A DNA stretch of 64,000 bases from Rhabditoides inermis (taxonomy: Eukaryota; Nematoda; Chromadorea; Rhabditida; Rhabditidae), in NCBI GenBank assembly GCA_963966185.1, contig CAWZYM010000312.1, positions 1,162,001 to 1,226,000 on the forward strand, read 5' to 3'. The notes beneath the pieces are model-generated. The model was given only the letters and a program-made list of their open reading frames with translations. It was not told where the DNA came from and searched no databases. This document shows, in pieces, positions 55,664 to 64,000 of the stretch (positions are counted from its first letter, which is position 1; every line of letters starts with the position of its first letter). The position numbers were made by a program, and so were the translations under genes.

Positions 55664-56318
55664 TCCCTCTCCCTCTCTCTCTCCCTCTCCCTCTCTCTCT
55701 CCCTCTCCCTCTCCCTCTCCCTCTCCCTCTCCCTCTCCCTCTCCCTCTCCCTCTCCCTCTCTAGCCTAATCTAGGGTCCGGTGTCGAATTGTCCGCAGCC
55801 GGTGGGCGAGCTGTACGGCGTGCAGGAGGTCGCCAACAAGTTCAACACGGTTCGGATATCGATTATCGATTGATTATCGATTGGTTTTCAGGCGGCTCGC
55901 GACCTCGACGAGGCGCTCGCCGCGCTGGAGGGACTCCGCAAGCTCACCCACGTCAACCCGTACGTTTATGGGATACGGTAAAAGTACTGTACTTTGCAAG
56001 TTGCAGCAAGTCGAAGAACGACATCGAGACTGTGATCGCCGCGATGAGCAGCTTCAACGCCAAGCTCAAGGTGACGGTGAGTGTGGGCGGGGCTCGAGGG
56101 GGCGGAGCCTGATCGCTGACACTTGCAGGCGGCTGACTACTCTGCCGTGAACCACGAGAAGGGCGAGCGCCACCCCAGCTGCTTCCTCAACGGTATCGAC
56201 GAGGTATCGATTGATTATCGATTGATTGATATATCCGGTTCAGGTGTCGCAGGTGTCGTCGTGGTCAACGATTCCCACCTACAGCGGCGTCTCAACGACT
56301 TCTGAGTACACCATCTAA
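55292..56318 (+). CDS. Unrecognised coiled-coil protein (5' end unresolved)
   Basis: Seven exons join in phase from 55297 to TAA at 56316-56318, about 200 aa: K-D-I-D-D-F-I-A-S-I-N; then L-S-D-A-S-D-A-S (55401-55581); then G-P-V-S-N-C-P-Q-P (from about 55775); then A-A-R-D-L-D-E-A-L; then S-K-N-D-I-E-T-V-I; then A-D-Y-S-A-V-N; then the tail S-E-Y-T-I. Heptad-like stretches (K-R-L-G-K-V-E-K-E-L-G-R-L) predict coiled coil. Two cysteines are present. The first exon is not found. An ATG at 54739 opens a signal-peptide-like start (M-S-P-L-F-F-L-L-S-F-A-F) but I see no in-phase donor. The CCP-free, saposin-free sequence is not one I recognise. It lies between the two saposin genes. Confidence 0.6.
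55585..55763. repeat. CT / CCCTCT repeat filling an intron
   Basis: Almost the entire intron is (CT)n and (CCCTCT)n, again doubling as the acceptor's pyrimidine tract. Confidence 0.95.
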
Positions 56319-56443
56319 ACATCAAACTTTACACAACACTTGTGATTGCCATCATATGCTCTCTTGCGTTTCTCGATTATATACACCCAGCCAACGCATA
56401 TTGTCAACAAAACTTTGGCCGCACCGGCGGCGCCCCTTACATG

Positions 56444-56449
56444 AATAAA
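56444..56449 (+). terminator. Poly(A) signal of coiled-coil gene
   Basis: AATAAA 125 bases after the stop and only 25 bases before the stop codon of the convergent minus-strand gene. Confidence 0.6.
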
Positions 56450-56473
56450 TGCAAGTTCTTATCTTGTGTGGTG

Positions 56474-57128
56474 TTACAAAACAGCAATTATCAACACAAG
56501 AAAGGTGACTGCAGTTAGGTATTCGGATGAGTCACTATATCGGGAGGAGTGAAATTTGTTGATAATGGAATGATCAGGGTGATTGGAAGTGCTGACATGA
56601 ACGGGGGAAACAGTTGGAGAATTATCTGCCTTCGAAGTAGCCGTAGACGTTTCCACCGATGACGTCGTTGTGTTTCCGTGAATACCATCGTTGTAGCGAT
56701 CAATTAATTCGTCAATCGCTTTCTGGATCAAAGAACGTTTGATTTCTTGAATGGCTACTCACATCGATGAGTACTTCCAGCACTTTCTCAAACGCCTTTT
56801 CTTCCAGCCGCGACGGCGACAGCCTGCCAACACTGAAACAGATAAGTTGATAAGACAAGTGCTAAAGATATGTAAACTACGAACAACCTCGCGACACCGC
56901 CCAGCTTTTTTAATTTCCTCATTGACTTGAACGGTTTCTTGACGACACTCGGACCCTGCTTCACTAGGGACAAAGCCGTTTTCTTCGCAACGTCCTTGAG
57001 GCCCCGATGATGACGTGCCTTCATAATAAGCATGAACTAGGATGGAGCTATGCACTCACGAATCGTCGCTCGTCTCCGAAAGCTGCCACGTGTGCGAACA
57101 ATAGCAGAATAATCATCGTCGCCCGCAT
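56474..57128 (-). CDS. Unrecognised small secreted, probably GPI-anchored protein
   Basis: Four minus-strand exons join in phase: about 57060-57128, 56888-57031, 56764-56834 and 56474-56723. The result is about 175 aa. Residues 1-17 are a signal peptide (M-R-A-T-M-I-I-L-L-L-F-A). A very basic segment follows (H-H-R-G-L-K-D-V-A-K-K, K-K-P-F-K-S-M-R-K-L-K-K), then an amphipathic acidic stretch (R-L-E-E-K-A-F-E-K-V-L-E-V-L), then a Ser/Thr-rich region. It ends in a hydrophobic tail (T-A-V-T-F-L-V-L-I-I-A-V-L) preceded by S-S-E-Y, the usual layout of a GPI attachment signal. There are no cysteines. I do not recognise the family. It converges with the coiled-coil gene. Confidence 0.6.
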
Positions 57129-57462
57129 TCCTATTCGAGGAGTCTTCTGTCGACTGCGTCCCTCTTATCACTCTGCCCGGTTGATATTATATCATTGCAT
57201 TCAAGCACATGTAAACAGCAGTGCAGCTCCGATGACAGCCGGTCACGGTCACAGCAATTTCCCTTCACGTGGAGAGTTCCTAATTGATGTTTTGTTGCAC
57301 TGCACATTTGCAGCATACGACTGTCTTCGAGAGTATAGAGCGCATAATAAGGTTTCCTTCGTAAAATACTAAGACACTCGGTGAAAATGATAAAAGTTTA
57401 TTATACATTTGCACATGGTACAGTACTAGTGGCGGTCACTTGACCGTTGGGGGAGCTTTCGC
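57129..57462. other. Gap between small secreted gene and four-domain saposin gene
   Basis: AATAAA on the minus strand at 57397-57402, 61 bases past the saposin stop, is that gene's poly(A) signal. The rest should hold the promoter of the 57128 gene; no TATA box is evident. Confidence 0.5.
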
Positions 57463-59909
57463 CTAGGCGACACGCTGGGCGCGCGAGCTGGGCACAGTGG
57501 CCGAGGCGCACTCTCCCAGGTCGTGGCACGTCTGCACGTTCTTGTCGCCCTTCTGGATATCGGCAAAGATCACGTCGATCTTGGCGTTGACGAGGGCGGT
57601 GCACGCTTGGGCGGCGTCCTTGCCCTCGAACACGACCAGCATGTCGCACTCCTTGAGCAGCGCCTCCTTCAGCGCAGCCTCGTCGGTGACGTGCTCGTGG
57701 AAATGGCGCTCGGCCATGCCCAGCACGAGCAGACACGTGCGGCACGGGTCGGGCTTCCTCGCAAGAACCTCAGCGGCCGGAGCAGCAGTGGTGGTGTGCC
57801 TCGGGTGGTGGGTGGGGTCGGTGTTGGAAGAGCACTCTCCGAGGTCGTAGCAAGTCTGCACGTTCTTGTCTCCCTTCTGGATGTCAGAGTAGATGAGGTC
57901 GATCTTTTTGTTGACGAGATCAGTGCACGCCTTGGCCGCGTCCTTGCCCTCGAAGTGCGCGAGTTCCTGACACTCCTTCCACAGCTGGCTCTAAAATCAC
58001 ACAATTGTACACCGATCTAACAAAAACTGCCACGCGTCGAATGTGAAAGGAACACACCAATCTGAATTTCGTAGATAAACTACGACTGCCACAGCAGCGA
58101 AGTTTACGAGCACGAGCAAGTAGCGAAGTTTTTATTTCGTAGTGAGAAATACCGAATCGGTAATTGGCGTATGACAATACTTACCGATTCGGTATTGCTC
58201 ACTACGAAATAATTTTAAAAAAAATTCGCGATTTGTTTTCTGCATGTCTACCATTCACTTTTAGAATATGATTTGATTATGAAAAGTTATCATATTTTGA
58301 TATTCTTTTACGTATCGTCCTTGGTTGATACACGAAATTTAGAGTGATGTGTTTCTTTTAACTACTACGCGATAGCATCGCTGACTATTCACTTGTCGTT
58401 CACCTTCAGGGCGGTCTTGTCGGTGACGTTGTTGTGGAAGTGGTGCTCCGCCCGGCCGAGAATGAACTCACACGTGCGGCACGGATCGTGCTGCTTGGGC
58501 AGCACCTCGATCGCAGCCGGAGCAGCAGTGGTGGTATGCCTCGGGTGGTGGGTTGGGTCGGTGTTTGAGGCGCACTCTCCGAGGTCATAGCAAGTCTGCA
58601 CGTTCTTGTCGCCTTTCTGGATGTCGGAGAAGATGATGTCGATCTTGGCGTTGACGAGGTCGGTGCACGCTTGAGCAGCGTCCTTGCCCTCGAAGTGCGA
58701 CAGGCGCTGGCACTCCTTCAGCAGCTCGTTCTCAAACACACAGGTTATGGAGCTGTGAACTCGTTCCTCTCACTACAGTCCAGGGAATATTTAGTTTCCC
58801 CAAAACTCCGCGCGTCCATCCCGCATTTGAAAATTGCGCGCGCGCAAAAAATTTGAATTTGAATCGACTTCTAGCCGCCTCGCACTCTCTTCACTCTCTC
58901 TTTTGGCGGACACCTGATTTGCCCACCCACCGTACCTGGAGGGCGGTCTTGTCGGTGACGTTGTTGTGGAAGTGGTGTTCAGCCATTCCCAGGATGAACT
59001 CGCACGTGCGGCACGGGTCGTGCTGCTTGGGCAGCACCTGAACGAGTAACTGAACAATTGTCTGTCGACATCAGACTGATAAGGAAGGTCACACAACTCG
59101 GCGGAAAAGAAAACACCGGGTCTGTTTATCAATGAAGGCACAGTTCTGTGTTTTCGGAGCAAGACCCGGATTCTACTTTCCTACCAATGCCAACTCCTCA
59201 CCTCAGGCGCGTTCTCGGGTCCGCGGGTGGAGTGCGGCGGGAAGGTGGGCGACGCGCACTCGCCGATGTCGTAGCACGTCTGTCGGTTGCGGTCGCCGGC
59301 CACGATATCCGCGAAGATCTTGTCCATCGAGGGCTGGTTGTTGACGAGCGCGAGGCAGGCGACCGTCGCGTTCTGTCCCTCGAACCGGCCGAGGTTCTGG
59401 CACTCGACGCGCAGCTGCGCCTGCAGACGAGGTTACTGTAGCTAGATATACGGTAGGAGTACGGTAGGTGTACGGTACCTGCAGGGCTGTCTCGTCGGTG
59501 ATGTTGCGGTGGAAGTGGTGCTCGGCCATGTCGAGAAGGAACTCGCACGTCCTGCACGGGTCGTGCTTGTGGTGCTGCTGCAATAGGAAGCAGTTATAGA
59601 CTGCGCCGCGGTAGTGTTCCATCTACCTGTCTCTCTTGTTTTGCGCGCTGCAGCAGAGACCTGACTCTCCTGATCTACCCAACCTCGCGCAACTTATTGG
59701 AAGCATTATATAAGGACTGCTGTTTACTTCAAACCACTCCTTCAGTTAATTCTGAGCAACGTAGCCATAAAAAACAACGTAATCCGAGAGGGTGAATGAG
59801 TAGTATGTTAGTGGACACTATTTTTCAAAAAGCGAACACTACCGGGGCTCCGTACACTCACCGCGAATGCCGCAGCAGCGAGCGCGACTAGAAGAAGCTT
59901 TCCGAGCAT
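57463..59909 (-). CDS. Secreted saposin-like protein, four tandem saposin-B domains
   Basis: Six exons (59862-59909, 59479-59577, 59202-59420, 58936-59037, 58404-58730, 57463-57990) sum to 440 aa. Exon 1 is the signal peptide (M-L-G-K-L-L-L-V-A-L). Four domains follow, each beginning D-P-C-R-T-C and ending (Q-T-C)-x-D-(L/I)-G-E-C. They are joined by Thr/Pro linkers; the H-H-P-R-H-T-T-T-A-A-P linker occurs twice nearly identically. Domains 2 and 3 are the most alike (K-Q-H-D-P-C-R-T-C-E-F-I-L-G, F-E-G-K-D-A-A-Q/K-A-C-T-D-L-V-N), a sign of recent internal duplication. Introns interrupt domains 1 to 3 after A-L-Q or A-L-K. Domain 4 lacks that intron. Likely processed or acting as a lipid-binding polyprotein, as in prosaposin; this is inference. 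A MITE sits in the last intron. Confidence 0.88.
58100..58320. mobile_element. Palindromic MITE-like element, copy 2
   Basis: The inner arms (CGTAGTGAGAAATACCGAAT near 58137 and its complement near 58185-58206) form a hairpin. The outer right arm carries GATTATGAAAAGTTAT...TATTTTGATATTCTTTTA (about 58275-58310), also found in copy 1 at about 4412-4446. It lies inside the last intron of the four-domain saposin gene. Confidence 0.7.
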
Positions 59910-59940
59910 GGCTGGCTTGCCGTCTTCCACATAACAGCAA

Positions 59941-59949
59941 CCTTATATA
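59941..59949 (-). promoter_or_regulatory. TATA box of four-domain saposin gene
   Basis: TATATAAGG on the minus strand starts 40 bases upstream of the ATG at 59909, the same spacing as in the two-domain paralog. It predicts a very short leader. Confidence 0.65.
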
Positions 59950-62360
59950 CTCTGGCTCCCATTCAGATACGGTAATCCGGCGCGCAGCTTGGACGTGTCT
60001 CATGGAGAGATAAGGGCACTCACGCATCCAGGGGGGAACTAGATCAACACCACTTCGTATCAAACACAAAACGAAACGGAACAAGATAATTTGGCTCGTA
60101 TGTCACGCTGCGCCTTGCCTTAACCTGGTGTCACGAGATAACGCACCAACATTGCTTGCATCACGCATGTGTAACAATAGAGCGGTACTTTGCGTACTCA
60201 ACATGCAAATTGCAAAATGCGAAAGTGTACCTTGCAGGTTTCTTGCAACAAGCGGTTTTAATTTATCAACCTGCATGCGAAACGACGCATATATCTGCGA
60301 AGCCTGCTGTTTATCTTAATATAAATGTCTGCTTTGCATTGTTATTTTACCCAGTGTTTACGTGAAACGTCGAATTAGCCGGACCGCCGTGTGTGTATGT
60401 GCTTCATGTATGCTGCAAGTTCTCGAAATAACACGCATACAGACGTGATGGGACGTTGTACGTATAGAAACGAGCGCTATAGTGCACGCATCATTTATTA
60501 ACGCCGCGAGACATAAACACTATTGTGTTTCTTGTACGTTCTTTCTTGAATAGACAGCAGCCACTTTGCTGTTGTATTGCACTTGGCGAAAGTGTTTTCG
60601 CCAAAATGTTCTCACACTGTAAAACCTTATCACTTCCGCTCAGCGACGTTCGAAACTATATGGAAATTGGAAATCAACTATGTGTGCTTGGAAATCCACA
60701 AGCCACGAATGACACCATAGTTCCCAGTTTCCTCTCCATACAATGTAATTGTCTATCACTCATCATAGTTATTGTAAATACAATGTACATTGAACTTTCT
60801 GTCCTGCTCCGGAATCCGGAAAGACTGAGCACATCAGACTGATCACCTAATGCGGAAACAACATTTATAGCCCATCTCTGGTCTGGCAACACACCGGAAG
60901 TGCACATGTGAATTGAATGTCTAACGCTTATCGCCCTTTGACACTACTTCGCCCCCCCCCCCCCGACTTCCGTTCCGCCAGTTATGATTTGTTTCTTAGT
61001 TTTCACGTATTCGTCACAGTATCGATCCTGGCTCCCGATCGTTCGGTATCTCGGACCTATCACAGTTTCTGCTACTTTTATCCACAACGTCTGTCAGTGA
61101 TTTTCCGGGGAACTGACAATCTGACAACTCATGTTCCCAAATCGCCACATCTGTCCTCTCTATCGGTGACTCTGTTCTCGCAAAGCAGCATCAGTAAACT
61201 TTTTGGAAGGCCATGCCATTCAATTGCAGTCGACAGTCGAGTCGAGTAAAAAGAAAACAACAGCTTAACCTCTGATACTAATCGAGATCGAGTAAATCAT
61301 TGCTATCGGCAAAAATAACGGAAGACAAAAAAGTAATTATGGCGACGTCGCAACTGACGAAACTGGTATTCCTCTGTCATCATGCTGGAATACTAACAAA
61401 TGGCGCTTTTGATTGAATGAACCATACAGTGAATACAGAATACTCCTTTGATGATATATAATAATAATAATAATACCTAACATTCCCAAAATTCTCGGTT
61501 CGCCATTTCCATTCACCCGTCAGTGGACAATGTGGCGTAGACTAGATATAGAAGGTTAGAAGTGCATATGTGTACACAGACACTACAAATGAACCTCATT
61601 ATTCACTATTCACTCACATGCACACCCCCCCCCTTTCGCACCCCACATATCATTCCCAGCCATTGAGCCTTGTGGCAAACGGAACGGCAAAACCTTCTTG
61701 TAAAGAAACCTTCTCAACTCCTTATTAGACGCTACATCTCTCTCAAGTGGACTCTATAGTATACAGTTCACTCGTGTCATGTGCGTTACTTTCAAATGAT
61801 TTCAAAATGAAACTAATGAATCGTTTTTCGTTTTTGCTATTTTGGTAAATTCTCTGGGGAAGTGGCATGTGAGATTATTTTTGTTTATCGGAACAGACAA
61901 CAATACAGTACACAGATGGGCATTTCACGAGACACTGAATTTGGCATTCCTAATATGATTAACATGCTCATCAAAAGTAGTAGTAGGAATGGATAGGTTG
62001 ATTTGATCATTCATTCCGCTCTACGTGTCGCTTTGTTCCGGCCCATTTCCATTCTCTCTGTCCCACTCCCCTTCCCTTTCTAGTCGACTGATATTTGTTA
62101 TTCGCTTGTGCTTGCGATAAATAGAAGCGCCTCGATATTCAACATTTCATTTGAATAGGTGTTGTGAGTAGGCGTCACACTGTCATTCACACAATCACAG
62201 AAACGAACAAACAAACATCGCCGGGCATATTCGCCTTGTCTTCCGATTGATCCATTTCACTTTCTCTCCGTATCGATGTGTTTCTCACGCTTCTGTGATG
62301 TGCCAATCATCTATCGCGCCGGAACGATCAGCAATGATGAAGACTTGGTAGACTCATATG
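59950..62360. other. Intergenic, no gene supported
   Basis: Open frames here (for example 60525-60842, 60917-61249) have no domain, splice or codon support. A poly-C run lies at about 60952-60964 and an ATAAT repeat near 61457-61474. Confidence 0.5.
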
Positions 62361-62361
62361 A

Positions 62362-62362
62362 G

Positions 62363-62416
<54 letters not shown>
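62362..62416. repeat. (AT)n microsatellite
   Basis: Pure AT dinucleotide repeat of about 54 bases. Confidence 0.97.
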
Positions 62417-62418
<2 letters not shown>

Positions 62419-63189
62419 TTTCCAAGTAATCCTAGTGCAGCAACAGTGAGCACTACACACAACTCACATTAAAACTGTTTACCCTCTCGTGAACCTATCC
62501 GCGAAAATGTCAACAACGCCAGCGATGATGAATTATTTGTGAGTTGGAAAGTCGGAAATGAACATCGTTGATGGCAGCTATGTGAGCTATGGCGGAGCTG
62601 GAAAATAGCCATTGTCCGTTTGAGGCTTTCGGAGAATACATTATTATCACGCAATCCTAGCAATGCTGCAATTGTGGATACATGCTGTGCCCCTAATTCT
62701 GCACAACGACAACGACACCTTGTTGAGAATTTTGTGCGATTTGTTCCTTTGTTATTGTCACTGCTGCAAAAATAACCAGAGATCTTCTGTACGCATACAT
62801 ACTTGTGTTGCAAGTCGTTCTTTAAAAAAAACTTCAGCTAGAATAGAGTCGCACTTTTGCTAGCCTGCAGAGACTCCAGACAGGGTCATTATACGTAACG
62901 ACCCAGTCTGTTTGCATCCCTTCCTCCCTCTCTCTCCCGCATATATTTGTTTTCAGCATTTCCGAAATGGCGCGGAGTAAAGTACTCGTTTTTTCACTAT
63001 GAAACGAGGCGGGCGTGGTTAATAATATCCCCTCGATAACTACGCATGTTGATGTGTTCTCCCAGGGTGGTTTCTACGTCTCCTTATTCCTTATTTTGTT
63101 TCTTTCACACACAACACCGGGAGGCCGAGAAAAACTTACGAATCGAGTTGTGTGAGGGAAAGAGAGCGTGGGAGAGGAAGGGAGAGATG

Positions 63190-63445
63190 GAGATCTCCCC
63201 ATTTCGTACAGTGTATCATTTCGAACTGGGTATCATATGGCACACGCCGGTATTCAAATAGTGCCTTTTCAATTGTATCATTTTGTACAAAAGATGAGAC
63301 TGTGCAATTTTCTGTACCATTTCACACAATTCATCTATTTGTCTAATGTATGATTTCGTCCAATGTATCAGTTCGTCCAACGTATCGTTTCGTACAGCGT
63401 ATCAGTTTGTAGCACATTCAAATGTAGCACATTCAAATTTATCAT
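63190..63445. repeat. Degenerate tandem repeat, about 18-21 bp unit
   Basis: Units of the form GTATCA(T/G)TTCGTACA or GTCCAA recur about ten times with variable spacing (for example near 63208, 63267, 63350, 63366, 63385, 63404). Confidence 0.7.
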
Positions 63446-63687
63446 TTCGAGTAGTTGATGTAGCCACAATAACCCATATATGTAGCAAGTGTTCAACCAT
63501 ACACTGTTATGAAACCTCTCGACTCGTATTGAAATCATCTTATATCGCAGTCGCGATGTGGATAGAGAAATATGCAGTGTGCCGATAATGATGCCGCGTG
63601 TGTGGTGGGGGGACGGAGAGACGAGAGAGTCGAATTTACTTGCGGCGAAAAGCATTTCGCCGTAGCACTCTTTTGTCTGCCTTGTCT

Positions 63688-63691
<4 letters not shown>

Positions 63692-63776
<85 letters not shown>
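63692..63776. repeat. (CT)n microsatellite
   Basis: Long CT tract with two CTTT interruptions near the right edge. Confidence 0.95.
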
Positions 63777-63779
<3 letters not shown>

Positions 63780-64000
63780 CATTTCAAGAATGCGCTTTTT
63801 GTGTGAGTCGAAAATGTGGTGGCATCGTCATAGATGCATCTTCCACGTTCGATGGAACAGTGGCGACTTGTTTCTGCCACAACCTGTCACTACGAGCAAA
63901 AAAAATTGGCGGTGATCGGAAACGAACACGCGTGCTCGGGTTCCACAACGCAGCGCACATGCACTGAGCCATGAGGCAAGTGAGAAGTTCATTTGCGCTC

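Larger units (their letters stand above)
62417..64000. other. Intergenic, no gene supported
   Basis: Contains the short-period repeat at about 63190-63445 and the CT microsatellite at 63692-63776. Nothing coding is evident up to the right edge. Confidence 0.5.

Noticed and set aside
60525..61249. Two plus-strand open frames of 105 and 110 codons
   Set aside because: No recognisable domain, no supporting splice sites, no codon bias like that of the confirmed genes; treated as chance.

Overview
The window is eukaryotic and looks like a free-living clade V nematode. Most introns are short, with GT...TTTCAG/TTGCAG borders. The genes present have clear Caenorhabditis-type counterparts: unc-54 myosin, dbt-1, LMBD2, EMC1 and a Str-superfamily chemoreceptor. 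CT/GA microsatellites lie between and inside most genes. A diplogastrid (Pristionchus-like) origin is my best guess, but the window does not prove it. Nothing bacterial or viral is visible. Exon models below were built by hand from splice borders and phase. Where I give a protein length, all exons listed for that gene sum in frame. | Layout: 1-292 (-) 5'-truncated reverse-transcriptase piece of a non-LTR retrotransposon; 757-2089 and about 2430-2990 (+) two tandem kelch-repeat remnants, the second more decayed; 4190-4460 a palindromic MITE; 5836-8435 (+) a neuropeptide precursor with an allatostatin-C-like disulfide peptide, carrying a TIR element in its second intron; 8867-16597 (+) a large secreted mucin-like protein with three sushi/CCP domains, which holds an antisense chemoreceptor gene with an in-frame stop (12885-14829) in one intron. 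| 17301-22012 (-) DBT, the E2 of branched-chain ketoacid dehydrogenase; 22292-23107 a large fold-back repeat whose arms carry a tRNA-like A/B-box sequence; 23409-30552 (-) LMBRD2; 31457-39421 (-) body-wall myosin heavy chain UNC-54 (16 exons, 1961 aa); 41049-49349 (-) EMC1; 49659-52273 (-) an ABHD17-like serine hydrolase. | 52959-54567 (+) a secreted protein with two saposin-B domains; about 55292-56318 (+) an unrecognised coiled-coil protein; 56474-57128 (-) an unrecognised small secreted, probably GPI-anchored protein; 57463-59909 (-) a four-domain saposin-B protein paralogous to the first. 59910-64000 has no gene I can support. | The genes do not form one pathway. They are a mixed set of housekeeping genes (DBT, EMC1, LMBRD2), muscle (unc-54) and secreted or extracellular proteins (mucin/CCP, saposins, neuropeptide). 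The points most worth a second look are the neuropeptide, the fold-back tRNA-like element, the saposin module history with its matched TATA promoters, the nested chemoreceptor with its stop codon, and the GC-AG intron in unc-54.
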